Part shown: in pieces, positions 43,211-54,639 of the stretch | Position numbering within the stretch: the stretch's first letter is position 1 | Layout: the number at the start of each line of letters is the position of its first letter | Assembly: GCA_964036315.1 (NCBI GenBank) | Contig: OZ038508.1 | Coordinates: forward strand, 52,725,449-52,789,448 | From: Acanthosepion esculentum | Taxonomy: Eukaryota > Mollusca > Cephalopoda > Sepiida > Sepiidae | DNA length: 64,000 nt | Direction of reading: 5' to 3' | The notes under the pieces: generated by a model | What the model was told of the DNA's origin: nothing | Database searches by the model: none | What the model saw: only the letters and a program-made list of their open reading frames with translations | Program-made: the position numbers and the translations under genes

Positions 43211-44345
43211 AACAGAAGTAGCATATTTTATTCTAGGACTTCAAAACCAAAATGTTAACCTAAAATCTCGAGTCATGTTCTTAAATAGTCTTATCAGATT
43301 GAGACTGTCATATGGATGCCATACGTATCTAAACTATAAGCTGTATACAACCACTTTCTCAGATCACTGGTTAAAAATGTCTTCAACTGAATGAAGCATG
43401 TAGGTCTTTGTGAGAATCATTCTTTTTTGAACCTCAGGGACTGGTGCTACAGAATCACAAATAAAGAACTGTATCAAATAACACAAACCACATAATAAGG
43501 GAGAATCATGATATAATCAAGATGCTGATGTTCCACACTACTTCAAAAAAGGAAGGAAGCCCACTGAATTTGAGAATCTATTTTCCTGAAAAAATCATTT
43601 TATTAGAAAGATTTTATAAATTTCAACTGAAAGCAGCACTAGATGCTTAGTCAGTGAATGCTGAATATTTCCTTATAAGGAAATGGCTAATATTACTGTT
43701 CTGTTACCACGGTACAAACCTGTATTGTTTAATTTCCCCCTTTGTCTCTTTTTCAAGTTTAGGTACTTTTTAGGTTAGTTACTATTTTTTGACCACTTCC
43801 TGTTATCCTTTATTTACCATTGGAACCGGCACTGTAAAAACATGGCCCCAAGTATGTGGTTCATATTTTTCTCATTCTCTTAAATTTTACACTCAACAAT
43901 AAATAACATTGCCATTTTACATTTTTGGCTTTTAATAAACCTGCTTATGAACGAGACTTTATCTTAATTGCCATAAGGCTTTTATCTGGTTGTCTTCAAG
44001 ACAAACATATACTCAGGAGGTAGAACAGTTACCATTATCATTAGAGATGAGATGAACAGATGCTACACTTTGATTCCAGCCCAATGACCAGGGAGTGAAG
44101 AAAAGCATAACCAGTGTAGCTCTGGCTGTTCGATCAATGAATTCTGAATGTTTCATTATAATGGAAACAGTTAATATTACCATTATCATTTGAAAGAGTA
44201 TCCAGCACTTCATTGTTTTAATCACTATACATTAATTGATGCTACCTTCATCTTTCCAAAATGTTGTCTTTGTTTGGCCTGAACAGAATCCTTAATCTAT
44301 TTGGTTCAACCTGTTCAGATATATCTAACACTAACTGAATTGTTT
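43211..44345. other. No gene; a ~100-bp repeated motif with a perfect palindrome
   Basis: A phrase at 43655-43710 ('cagtgaatgctgaatatttc' ...) has a diverged copy at 44130-44185. It contains ATTTCCTTATAAGGAAAT, a perfect 18-bp palindrome, replaced by GTTTCATTATAATGGAAAC in the second copy. 'ttaccattatcatt' also repeats at 44029 and 44177. Confidence 0.5.
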
Positions 44346-44349
44346 TATG

Positions 44350-44594
44350 TTTGTGTTGTGTCAGAAACTACCACCCCTCTTGAAGATGAACTTGTCTGCA
44401 TCTGTGAACAAAGACTTTAAATAGTGGCATGTCAGTTGACATGAGAAGACAGGGAGACAGAGAAGTTCTTGGCTGAGCTAGTTATTGACTACTCAGGCGA
44501 TTTCTGTACCTTTTTACCAACCTATTAAAACCCTTTTTATTGTTACGTGTTATTTGGCGTTTGTCTCTACTAACCCCAAATCAACATCATAACA
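44350..44594 (+). mobile_element. Candidate LTR end
   Basis: About 240 bp from 'tgtgttgtgtcagaaactac' to 'caacatcataaca', with a TATA-like 'tttaaatagtgg' near the middle and 'ctattaaaaccc' downstream. The CATAACA end followed by 'gtttgataaatgagga' looks like an LTR/internal-region junction of a Gypsy-type element. No second copy is in the window, so this is tentative. Confidence 0.35.
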
Positions 44595-45010
44595 GTTTGA
44601 TAAATGAGGAACCTCTGGAGAAAAATACTTTTTTTGGGAAAAAAACAGATGTAAGCTCTCCTGTAAAATGTCCAGTAGGAAACACTCACAGAATACTGTA
44701 ATGACACACTACTGTCTTTATAGTGGTTGTTGATTTCAAATATTACTTAATGTGACGCTCCTCAGTAAAATTTGAAGATATATTGGCCAATGCATAATGA
44801 TCAAAATTATAATGAAGTTATTCCCTTGAATAATTCATGGAATGATAACGATTCTAGAATTTGAGAACTTTAAACAACAGTCACTTTGACATGTTTATCT
44901 TTGTATCTTTGTCAGGTATGTGTTTTATGCAGAGATAATGTTGAAAGCACTTTTTCTTGATAATACACCCTGATTTCTCTTCCACTTGGCCTCTCTCCCC
45001 CCATATCTCT
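44595..45010. other. No gene recognised
   Basis: AT-rich sequence; nothing recognised. Confidence 0.4.
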
Positions 45011-45013
45011 CTC

Positions 45014-45014
<1 letters not shown>

Positions 45015-45096
<82 letters not shown>
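45015..45096. repeat. (TA)n array
   Basis: About 80 bp, followed by (CA)n. Confidence 0.95.
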
Positions 45097-45100
<4 letters not shown>

Positions 45101-45127
45101 ACACACACACAGATATAGATATATATA

Positions 45128-45252
45128 TAATAAGGCAGCAATCTCATGACAAAAAAGCATTTATTTTGTATAAGAAATATATATATTTCAACATAATTTC
45201 CTTCCCTGTCAATGTACTTAACCCAATGCTTCGAACATCTCTTCTCCATTAG
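45128..45252 (-). pseudogene. mariner-like transposase C-terminal relic (tentative)
   Basis: The minus strand gives '[20 protein letters not shown]' then 'EIYIF', similar in layout to the mariner C-terminus ('KRWxKCIDxxGDYVE'). Only about 40 codons; catalytic motifs absent. Confidence 0.4.
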
Positions 45253-45316
45253 ACAACATATCTTGGTTCTTTAAAAAATAATAATTGTATATCAAACTAC
45301 AGATTTACTGATTCAT

Positions 45317-45321
<5 letters not shown>

Positions 45322-45363
<42 letters not shown>

Positions 45364-45385
45364 CATATATATATATATATATATA
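45322..45385. repeat. (TA)n array with (GA)n and (CAGA)n
   Basis: The TA run is followed by GA and ACAG repeats up to the mariner-like element at 45420. Confidence 0.95.
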
Positions 45386-45419
45386 GAAAGAGAGAGAGAG
45401 ACAGACAGACAGACAGATA

Positions 45420-46260
45420 CAGGGTGCGATGGATAAATTGTCATCTAAATTACACAAAAATTAAAATAACACTGACTTCTCATTTTAACAGATATACTTA
45501 CCAAGTTACACAAAAATATCTTGATATACTAAAGAGTAAATTTATTCAATAAAATTGCCATTGGCTTCGACCATGGCTTCCAGACTACTTTGGAATCTCT
45601 TGCAACTCTTCTGGACGGTCTCTTTAAGTTGGTGAATGCTGCTATAATCCTTGCCTTCAGTTCATCTTTGGTGTTACAAGGAGTTTTGTTGGACTCTTGA
45701 TCAAATGCACCCTACACATTATAATCAAGGGGGGTTCAGTCTGGGGAGTTAGGTAGCCAGATTTCAGGGGTGATGTGGTTGCAAAAATTGTCTGATGTCA
45801 TGACTAGGTTCTCCTGCTTGTGTGTCATGGTGCAGAGTCCTGTTACAGCCACCATCTTGACCGAGGGCAGCACTACCTCCTCAAGACACTTAATATTGGC
45901 CTCCATATTGAGTCTGAGGCCCTCACCAACAAATCCAGGAGGTCTTTTCTTATCAGAACCATCAGAGTGAGTTTTCCGAGTTGCTTTTGTAATCACCATT
46001 AGACTCATCCATCCCTTTTTCAATTTCTCTGCACTGTCCTCAGGTTGACACCCAAACACTCTGAAATGTTTGTATAGGGGCTTCTGGTGAAAATGCCAAG
46101 CAGTACAAATAGTACATCATGCCATTTCCAAATGGCTGAGTGAATTGTGTCATGGTGCTCTTTTTCTCACAGACAGTGCCCAACTGTCACCATACAAAAT
46201 CAAAAACAAACACTGCGCATGGGCAAAATTAAAAATATAAAATTTACCCATCACCCTCTG
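45420..46260 (-). mobile_element. mariner/IS630-type element, internally deleted
   Basis: 841 bp bounded by TA on both sides. Ends are 'CAGGGTGCGATGGATAAATT' on the left and, reversed, 'CAGAGGGTGATGGGTAAATT' on the right. Minus-strand frames give 'MTQFTQPFGNGMM', then after a shift 'KKRPPGFVGEGLRLNMEANI' and 'ITPEIWLPNSPD' followed by a stop and 'TPLDYNV', the 'WPPNSPDLNPLDY' motif with the third catalytic Asp. The end reads 'FQSSLEAMVEANG'. The first catalytic D and much of the middle are gone. Confidence 0.8.
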
Positions 46261-46656
<396 letters not shown>

Positions 46657-46737
46657 TATGATAGAATAAGGAACAAATAGAAAATGTTTATAATGTTAAT
46701 ATAATGTTGGATTTTAATACATATTTGATCCCAATTC

Positions 46738-46740
<3 letters not shown>

Positions 46741-46787
<47 letters not shown>

Positions 46788-46800
46788 TTGTGTGTGTGTA
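46741..46800. repeat. (GT)n array
   Basis: Nearly pure GT run. Confidence 0.95.
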
Positions 46801-46943
46801 GATATAATAGGTTGAAAGAAATTTGAGAAATAAAAAAATAACCATAATAATAATGATAATAAAAATATTTATTGTATATTATTAGGCCTTGAGACCAAAT
46901 AAAAGTATAATGAGATGTTAAAAATTTTCAGATACACCTTTTT

Positions 46944-46944
<1 letters not shown>

Positions 46945-47004
<60 letters not shown>
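46945..47004. repeat. (CA)n(TA)n compound array
   Basis: CA run followed by TA run. Confidence 0.95.
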
Positions 47005-47008
<4 letters not shown>

Positions 47009-47154
47009 CCTAACAGAATTATTAAATAAGGAACAAGTAGGAAAATCATTAGAAATTTAACACATTTTGCTATTTATTTAACATTGTCAGAAATTTTGAA
47101 AATTGAATAATATGAAGTTATGTTTCAATTTTTAAATTCTGTTGTTTTGTTTTC

Positions 47155-47456
47155 ATTGGTTGATTGATTTTTAAAAGCATGTCAACCCTTATTGGGTTAT
47201 TTCAAGCCAAAATGTGTTTGGGGGATTGTTAGAATAATTTATTTTTTGCATTAACAGTTTATGGGGGAGACATCAATGTCTTTTATAATTAAATCCTGCT
47301 ATTTAACTCATAGCTGGGAGGAGAAGAGATGGATTCATACCTTTTCCGCGGGTATTTGTATGTAAGTGAATGTGACAAACTTGACTGGAATTTGAACTCG
47401 GCCCTCCAATTTCTCATTCCAAACCACTATCCATTGCATCACTTGCACATCCCTTT
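47155..47456 (-). mobile_element. tRNA-headed SINE with SINE-A tail, 5S head absent
   Basis: Minus strand: 'ggatgtgcaagtgatgcaat', 'ggatagtggtttgg' (A box region), 'cgagttcaaattcc' (B box), the central block 'ccgcggaaaaggtatgaatc' ... 'cctcccagctatgag', and the SINE-A tail 'ggcttgaaataaccc'. It begins in the linker just after where the 5S head would end. Confidence 0.7.
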
Positions 47457-47639
47457 GTTTTCACTGGTTGTTTCACATATATTTTCTGATATTAGTGTTT
47501 ATGTATGTATAGAGTTTTTAAATTTTATTCTTATTTTATTTTTATTTGTTATGGTCATCATTCATATACCTTATGGTATCTGTGTGGATGTTTAATTCTC
47601 AAGATTCTTGTGTATTTTATTTGTGCATTAAAAATTCCC

Positions 47640-47830
47640 CAATCATTAAAATCTTAACCTCTTCAAGTCTAGGGTCAACTGTTATCTATCCTACATATCC
47701 TCATAATCTGCACTTCTAACCTCCTCTTACATTCATGCAACAACCTCATTCAGCAACCCTCTACCTTGAGTGGCTCTTGGACCTTTTATTGGGTTAAAAA
47801 TTAATAAAAATTGGTAAAAAATCAAAACAA
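47640..47830 (+). mobile_element. LINE-type variant 3' end
   Basis: Shares 'aaccctctaccttgagtggc' and 'ctcttggaccttttattggg' with 26735-26800 and ends in an A-rich tail. Confidence 0.55.
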
Positions 47831-47857
47831 TTTCATAATGCCAGTGACATGAAATGT

Positions 47858-48571
47858 TGTTGTAACTGAGTTCTCAAAAGCAACAGTAGAAAACCGGAAT
47901 TAGTTTAACAACAAGTTTATTACCTTTTGGTACAGGGAAACATAATGTAGAATAGAAACTAGGGAAGATAATGTTTAGCCATGAATGACTGTTTTCAGCA
48001 AAGGCTACTGCTGCTTCTGCTACTCCTCTTGATGTAGGGGCATTTTTATGTCTTTTGTCCAATGGCTGAGTCCAAACTTGTAGAAAAATATTCTCCCTCA
48101 CAACAGTTTTGCAGGCATTCCCAGCCAGATTGGAAATAAACAGGTTTCAACCTTATGATCATATCAGTGAATCTGATAATCTTCCATATAGAGAGGGTAG
48201 ATCTGGACTGAGTCAAGTCAAATTGTAAACCAACCTATTTTACTGACTAAGAAAAGTATCCCATCATGCATTTTGTGGATTTTTGCCTATAAAACGGGAG
48301 GGGTGAAAACATTTTGTTGTAACTGAGTTATCAAAAACAACAGCAGAAAACCGGAATTGGTTTAACAACAAGTTTATTACCTTTTGGTACAGGGAAACAT
48401 AATGTAGAATAGAAACTAGGGAAGAGAATGTTTAGCCATGAATGACTGTTTTCAGCAAAGGCTACTGCTGCTACTGCTCCTTCTGCTACTCCTCTTGATG
48501 TAGGAGTATTTTTATGTTTTTTGTCCAATGGCTGAGTCCAAACTTGTAGAAAAATATTCTCCCTCACAACA
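47858..48571. mobile_element. Miniature LTR-flanked element (TRIM-like)
   Basis: Two direct repeats, 47858-48105 and 48315-48571, are ~95% identical; the second has a 9-bp insertion near 48478. Each starts TGTTGTAACTGAG and ends CTCACAACA, i.e. TG...CA with short inverted ends. Only 209 bp lies between them, without coding capacity. Before the right repeat is the purine-rich 'aaaacgggaggggtgaaaac', which could be a polypurine tract for plus orientation; an AATAAA on the minus strand of each repeat (near 47915) argues for minus orientation. No clear flanking duplication. Confidence 0.65.
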
Positions 48572-48714
48572 GTTTTTTTAAAGAGATGTCCTGTTAAGAC
48601 ATTGTTTAGGGAGAAGCCAGTTCATATCTTTCTATAGAATATTTGGTTTAGTTTGTTTGTTTCATGGCATATCAATGACTTATGGCAAAATTTAATTTTC
48701 TTGTGAACTTATTT

Positions 48715-48950
48715 TTCCAGTAATATATTGCTGGTACTTTTTTTATTATATTATGAAAATGTATTGGTGGTAATTTTTTCTGATGTATTTTTATATTTTC
48801 ATGTTTTGACCTCAATTAGCTGGGACCTTAACAAGTGCCACTACTCTGGGTCAGGGTAGATCTCTGAACAACAGCAATTAAGAGGTGGTTCCATGCTCCT
48901 TAAAACCTCCTGATCAGATGCCTTGCTGCTGGATGTAGTTTATCATTATA
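48715..48950. repeat. Interspersed repeat E, copy 1
   Basis: Contains 'agctgggaccttaacaagtg', 'ggtggttccatgctcc' and 'gctgctggatgtagtttat'. The same order occurs at 52620-52912. Family unknown. Confidence 0.6.
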
Positions 48951-49537
48951 TCCAGGACAAAGTGTATTTGTACTAAGCAAATGTTAGCAGTCTCAGCTGA
49001 AATTTTTATTTGCTGATTTTGCTTTGCATGCTGATAATGTCTATTTTTACATTGTGTGCATGTGTAGACACATACATAAACTGATATAAGATATGCACCA
49101 ACAGATATAAAATGAGACTTGAATAGATTGGCATATACAAATAGTAATAAACAGAGAAATAATAACATAATAATAATAATAACAGAATAATAATAACAGA
49201 ATAACAATAATAAATAATAACAGAATAATAACAGAAATAATAATAACAGAATTTTAAAAAACACTCAATATATAAATACATACATGTTTATGCATTTCTT
49301 AAATAAGGTAATTAAACTTTGCTAAGAATTCTAAAAGCATAACAGGATGAATAGTAGTTTTCCTTACGAGAGGGAGGCAGCTTCAAAACTTGCTGGAAGG
49401 TATATCTTTATTAAGACTCTCAAATGCACAGGACTGTAGATGTAAATTAACACAGGAAACGTCTACTTAAACATATGTATGTAGTACATATCGCATTCCA
49501 ATAAGGCTTACAGTCTTAGGCTTATATCACATTGAAA
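48951..49537. other. No gene; low-complexity AAT-rich stretch
   Basis: A (AATAAT/AACAG) imperfect repeat at about 49140-49255 produces Tyr/Leu-rich minus-strand frames that I regard as artefacts. Confidence 0.5.
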
Positions 49538-49745
49538 CATCAGTTTTCATACAATCACCAAAATTAAGCAACATCAGCCTGGTCTGTATTTAGATGGGTC
49601 ACCACTTGGGAATACTGGTGCTGTAAACTTTGATGTGTAGGTGGTGTAATGGATAATGACTTAAAATTGGAAATTAGAGAGCTGAGTTCCAATTCTGGTT
49701 GGGTTCATTATATATTCTTATGTGCAAATAGCCTTGGAAAAGGTA
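49538..49745 (+). mobile_element. 5S-tRNA chimeric SINE, copy 3
   Basis: The plus strand shows the 3' two-thirds of the 5S head ('caccaaaattaagcaacatc', 'tatttagatgggtcaccact', 'tgggaatactggtgctgtaa'), a linker, a tRNA-like block ('ggtggtgtaatggataatga', 'gagttccaattctgg') and the start of the central block. It is cut at 49745 by the LTR-like repeat. Confidence 0.75.
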
Positions 49746-49750
49746 TTTGA

Positions 49751-50044
49751 TGTAATGGAATAACCTGTCACCCCCATGAGTGATTACGCTATAGGTAGTA
49801 ACTACCTATAAGTATCCCTAAGGCAACGGACTACAGCAGTCAAGCTGGGATCTGTTGAGTATGACTCAGACTTATGCAAGAATTACTGACCTTCCAATAG
49901 TAGCACTCACTACTGGATTGAGTTATAACGATCGTACACATAACTGTTACCGTATTTCTTATTGTACTGGTTTTTACAATAAACCTTTATTTATTTATCC
50001 ACCGTGTTCTTCAAGTATATATTCCTATTAGCACAGAATATAAC
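49751..50044. mobile_element. LTR-like repeat L1, copy 2
   Basis: Same ~295-bp sequence as 40956-41252 (shared 'cctgtcacccccatgagtga', 'agcactcactactggattga', AATAAA). It interrupts a SINE: SINE central-block sequence continues at 50055. Confidence 0.6.
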
Positions 50045-50245
50045 TATTAATCTACTGCTTCTCCCCTCCAGTTATGGGTTAATTAGGACTTGTATCATTA
50101 AAATCATTATCATCTCAAAAAATTCTTGAAATGTAAATGAAAATGAATTATTGATGCAAGTCCTATTAATTAACCCATAGCTGGAGTGGGGGAAGAAGAG
50201 GGGGATTCATATCTTTCTTAAGGGTATTTGCACATATACTAATTG
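50045..50245. mobile_element. SINE central-block fragments in inverted orientation
   Basis: 'ccagttatgggttaattagg' on plus (50065), probably the remainder of copy 3, is followed ~75 bp later by the same block on minus ('attaacccatagctggagtg', 50165). Confidence 0.55.
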
Positions 50246-50339
50246 TCACTTTTTTACACACATTTTTATTCCCTCTGCTGTGGCCAGGTATTGAACTGAC
50301 AACTCTTTGGTCAAGTCACTTTGTTGAAAAAAAACTCCA

Positions 50340-51073
50340 CTGCTATTTAAAAGGCACAGAGTTAAAATTCATTCATGAACATAAGGATAAGGAAAAATTG
50401 TATTGGGAAAGAGTATTATGGACAGACAAAACCAAAATTGAGTTGTTTGAATGTAATTCTAGAAATTATATGTGGAGGAAAGAGGCAATACCTTCAAACA
50501 AAAGAACACAGTTTCAACAGTGAAATTTGGTAATGGCAGCATCATGATTTGGGGATGTTTTTTCTGCAGAAGATACTGGCAACAATATCAGTAATAGATG
50601 GTAGAATGAATGCCGCAATATATCAAAATATTTTGGAAGCAAATTTAATGATTTCGGTTGAAAATCTCGATCTTCCTCCTGATTGGATCTTCCAACAAGA
50701 TAATGATCCTAAGCACACTGCAACATCTACGAAGAAATGGCTTGCTAAAAATAAGGTAAATATCCTGAAATAGCCAAGTCAGTACCCAGATTTAAACCCA
50801 ATCAAGAGGCTGCTGTAGTAGTGAATTATGGCTATTCTACAAAGTATTAAATGAAGATTATGTATTCTTTTTTTTGCATTGCACGAATACTTTTTCACCT
50901 ATTAAAATGGATAAATGGGATTTATTTCTATTAAATCAAATTTTTTTATGTTTTCTATCCATATTTAGTTATGCATCTGTGTGCAGTTAATTATATGAAA
51001 AGTATATTTATTCATTAGTTGGAAATACAATAAATTAAAAATTTGTATGTGTACGAATATTTGTTTCCCTCCA

Positions 51074-51076
<3 letters not shown>
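50340..51076 (+). pseudogene. Tc1-like transposase relic with 3' TIR
   Basis: Traces: 'YWERVLWTDKTKIELFECNS' with the first catalytic D (50400-50455), 'RNYMWRKEAI', 'TVKFGNGSIMIWGCF', then 'LPPDWIFQQDNDPKHTATST' with the second D (50675-50730). The third block reads 'SQYPDLNPIKRLL', where the catalytic E of 'NPIEN' is Lys. Several frameshifts and stops; the DNA-binding half is missing. The 3' end carries 'aatatttgtttccctccact' followed by G and TA, a good Tc1 terminus. Confidence 0.85.

Positions 51077-51128
<52 letters not shown>
51077..51128. repeat. (TA)n array
   Basis: Begins directly at the Tc1 3' terminus. Confidence 0.95.
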
Positions 51129-51130
<2 letters not shown>

Positions 51131-51504
51131 GAGCTAGATAGATATATAGATATGAACAGACTGAAATATATATCACATTATATTAGAAGCTTGGAGATTT
51201 TTTAATCCTCTCTGACTCTCATGAGTTACACTGGTGTTATTCATTCAAAAGGTTATTTTAATTAAGATTTTTCAAATTAAGTCCAATTGTAAATGTGTGT
51301 TGGTAATCTTATTTGCATAAAATCTTTCTTTTAAAACATTATGTTTTTTTTAAGTCCATTTCATTAAATCTGCTGAGAATTGTTCAAGCAGCAATGGTCT
51401 GTGGCATTATTAATACCAGCCAATTCAGGCATCCCTCGATGAATATACATATAAAAACATTGATGCATGGGCATACACATGTACTGGTTCATGCTTGCAT
51501 ACAT
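51129..51504. other. No gene recognised
   Basis: AT-rich sequence; nothing recognised. Confidence 0.4.
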
Positions 51505-52200
51505 AAATATAGCCAATTCCACTAACATGAAGTGGAAAGATTATATTGAATCAACTGCTAATTCTACTGCTAGGAAAATTCATTCACTGTGTCATGTTAG
51601 ACAATTTTTCACACCAGAATCTATCTTACCATTGCTCTATGCATTGAATATTGCTGCCACATCTAGTCTGGTGCATCTGCTATGCATTTATTGTTTCTTG
51701 ATAAAATCTTAAGAAGAATATGCAATATTATTGGTCCTGACTAGGCATCTCAGCTACAGTCACTTTCCAATCACCATAACATAGCTTCCATGCACCTTTT
51801 CTATAAATACTTTCATAATAAGTTTTCTGATGAGCTTTCTTCTTTGGCACCTAGACTTTATGAATTTAAGCATACTTCTAGATTGGTGACAACGTCTTAT
51901 CATTTTATACTTGAAATGTCAAGATGTAGCTGTAAGTTCTATGCTAACAGTTTCTTCTCTTGCACTTCTCACTCATGCAACTCTATTCCAGCTTCTTGCT
52001 TTCCAGTCAACTTTGATCTCCAAAAATTTAAATGCAGTGTCAATCACTATCTACTGTCTACTTAATTTCTGTTCTTTTATTGTTCTTTCTCTCTCTCTCT
52101 TTTTAATGTTTTCTTTTTTTTTTCATATTCTCCCACCCTCAATAACCCCTTGCATCTTAGTGGCTTTATTGCTTTGCTTGGAGTGAAATGAATAAAAAAA
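51505..52200 (+). pseudogene. LINE-A C-terminal region and 3' UTR
   Basis: 'MKWKDYIESTANSTARKIHS', 'CHVRQFFTPESIL' and the C-terminal 'YKYFHNKFSDELSSLAPRLY' followed by 'EFKHTSRL' align with 23840-24390. The tail reads 'ccttgcatcttagtggcttt' then 'ggagtgaaatgaataaaaaa'. Frameshifts and missing RT motifs make it dead. Confidence 0.75.
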
Positions 52201-52219
52201 ATACATTCACATTAAGGTA

Positions 52220-52391
52220 CAGTGTAACCCGGATATAAGAGAAACCCGGATATAAGAGAGATTTTCTCTGGTCCCAAATGTGTCCCTGTGTTAATGTATA
52301 TATAATAGACCAAACCCGGATATAAGAGAAACCCGGATATAAGATACATCTTCTCCGGTCTCGGCAACTCTCTTATAACCGGGTTACACTG
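52220..52391. mobile_element. pogo/Tigger-like MITE, 172 bp
   Basis: Ends CAGTGTAACCCGGATATAAG and, reversed, CAGTGTAACCCGGTTATAAG, with TA on each side. The motif 'aacccggatataagaga' repeats internally at least four times. Non-coding. Confidence 0.85.
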
Positions 52392-52619
52392 TACATAAAA
52401 TATGTTAAGATAAATAAAATATGTGCATGCACAATATGTGCACATGCAGAAGCACATGCAGAAACACATGCACAGACATACTTCTGCATGCAATCAAGCA
52501 CCAATGCAGATACATATACATTTATGCATAAATAGCTGTGCTAGTTCTATTTGAACCTGTTTGTTAATTTCTTCCCTTCTGCTGATGTATCCATTCTTAT
52601 AAATAAGCAGAGTCATGCT

Positions 52620-52912
52620 ATAAAATGTATTGTCGGTACTTCTAATATAAATAGGTATTGTTCGTAATCTTTTAATATAAAAATGTATTGCTGGTATTTT
52701 TAATATAAAAATGTATTTTTATATTTTCATAGTGTTTTGTTTCTGTTTGAGGGTTAACTATTTGCTCATAGCTGGGACCCTAACAGGTGATACCACCTTG
52801 GGTTAGAGTGGACCTGGGAACAACTGCAATTAAGAGATGGTTCCACACTCCTCAAAACCCCCACTACCCTGATCCGAGGCTTTGCTGCCGGATGTAGTTT
52901 ATTGGTAAGATA
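52620..52912. repeat. Interspersed repeat E, copy 2
   Basis: Same phrases as 48715-48950, preceded by two or three tandem variants of 'aatataaaaatgtattg'. Confidence 0.6.
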
Positions 52913-53079
52913 TTAGTGGCAATGGTGTCATGATCTAACTAATGTCTTACCATTATGTGGGAGGTATTTCTACTGCACCCTGTTTTTACTAGGCATCCTA
53001 AAGTTACATAATTTCCTGGAGTAGTTGCCTGCAAATAAAACTGAAAGAACAAACCAAAGAGAGTGATATGTCTGCATCC

Positions 53080-53290
53080 TTTGTTGACTGATTTCTTTTT
53101 TCATGGCATCTTATCATCTCTTTGTGGGTTATTTAAAACCAAAACATATTTCAAATTGTAGGAAATTGCTTACAGTAGCCATTGTTCACAAGCAGCCCCA
53201 CATCTAAGCACTGACTGGGCTTGACATTGCTTAACTTTGATGATCAAACAAGAACTGTTGTTTTCAATGTGATCTGACCATGGTCTGTCT
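53080..53290 (-). mobile_element. SINE: 5S head joined directly to tail, tRNA part missing
   Basis: Minus strand: a near-complete 5S-like head (53290-53173; 'ccatggtcagatcacattga', 'catcaaagttaagcaatgtc', 'agtgcttagatgtggggctg'), then directly the SINE-A tail ('ggttttaaataaccc'). The tRNA-like and central blocks are absent, by deletion or as a distinct subfamily. Confidence 0.65.
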
Positions 53291-53334
53291 CACCATTTTA
53301 CTGTTAATTCTGGTTGATATAAAATTAACAAAGA

Positions 53335-53725
53335 GGAAACTTTAATCATTAGGATCCAGGCATTCAAGAACAAATGCCTGAGAAAACTCCTTTTTATTTA
53401 CTACTGGAAGCACAAAACAAACGACTATGTACAGAGCAAGGTTGAAAGTCTTGTGAGCCTTTCCTAGCCACTATTAAACATCAGAAGACGGCATGGCTTG
53501 GCCATATCACATAGGATGACAGCCTCTACATGACCATCATGCAAGCCACTGTTGAAGGCAGACACAGACAGGGATGGCACTACAAGAGCTGGTCAAACAA
53601 CATCAAAGAGTGGATGAACATGAGAATGTCAGGACTCCTGAGATCCACTGCCAATAGATCAGCTTTGAGGTGGTTGTCTGTTTCTTCTGCTCTCAGGTCC
53701 CCCTAACAATTGAAGCAGTTGAAGG
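53335..53725 (+). mobile_element. RTE-type LINE 3' end, second family
   Basis: The frame 'IQAFKNKCLRKLLFIYYWKH' then 'KTNDYVQSKVESLV', later 'HGLAISHRM' and 'NIKEWMNMRMSGLLRSTANR', traces the C-terminal region of a LINE I know as an RTE-like 'endonuclease-reverse transcriptase' ('KCLRKLLxISYxEHKTNDYV'). It runs into the (AAG)n array, which is probably its 3' simple tail expanded. Confidence 0.7.
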
Positions 53726-53732
53726 ACTACTG

Positions 53733-53914
53733 AAGAAGAAGAAGAAGAAGAAGAAGAAGAAGAAGAAGAAGAAGAAGAAGAAGAAGAAGGAGGAGGAGGA
53801 GGAGGAGGAGGGGGGGAGGAGGAGGAGGAGGAGAAGAAGAAGAAGAAGAAGAAGAAGAAGAAGAAGAAGAAGAAGAAGAAGAAGAAGAAGAAGAAGAAGA
53901 AGAAGAAGAAGAAA
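53733..53914. repeat. (AAG)n/(AGG)n array
   Basis: About 180 bp of GAA with a GGA-rich centre. Poly-Lys/Arg or poly-Ser frames here are artefacts. Confidence 0.95.
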
Positions 53915-54639
53915 ATATTTTTATGCAACTATTATAATAATATATTAGAAGACAATTAAAAGGTTTATTGTAAAATCAGACATTATTTTTCAAACAACCT
54001 AACAGTACTTCTGGGGTGGATCAGTGTTTTACTTAAGAATAGCAAAAAAAATGATTCCCCACTTTATGTCCAGTAGAAACTTATTAATATTTAATATATA
54101 TGTTTCTCTAATATTGTTTGGTTACAACCAATTTTATTATGAAAACATTTGACTTCCATAAGAAAAATCTAACATTAATCTGAACAGACACTTCATTCAA
54201 GTCTGTGTTTGCCTGCTGCTCAATAAATCTGAAAAACTTGTTTCTTGCTGCTGTTCAGGTCAGTGTTTCAGGCACTGATTCTGAAGTGAGGATGGCTTTT
54301 TCCACTTGGTACAACACAACTCAACATTCCTGTATAAATATCAGTCAATAAATTCATGAACTTGCAAAATCTGTAATACCTACATAGAATAAATATATTT
54401 TTCTTTTAATCTCAGTCTTTCTTTACCAATCTGCTCACATCCACCTCTCTATTTATCTAAACATATTCTGGCCTAAACATATAAAGTATTGATTTTAGAG
54501 AATGCCCACTGGAGAGTGAGAGTAACCAAGCAGTTTTGTAGATCACTGTTTAATACAATGAGTTACCAGGTGCTTCAGTGTTGTAGTCCTGTCCCAGGCT
54601 AAGGTAAACTTTGTTTTTAAGATGAGTGGCTGTTGTGAT
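53915..54639. other. No gene recognised
   Basis: AT-rich sequence; nothing recognised. Confidence 0.4.

Noticed and set aside
53659..53948. Long poly-Lys/Glu/Arg and poly-Ser/Phe/Pro frames
   Set aside because: Products of the (AAG)n/(AGG)n microsatellite in different frames.
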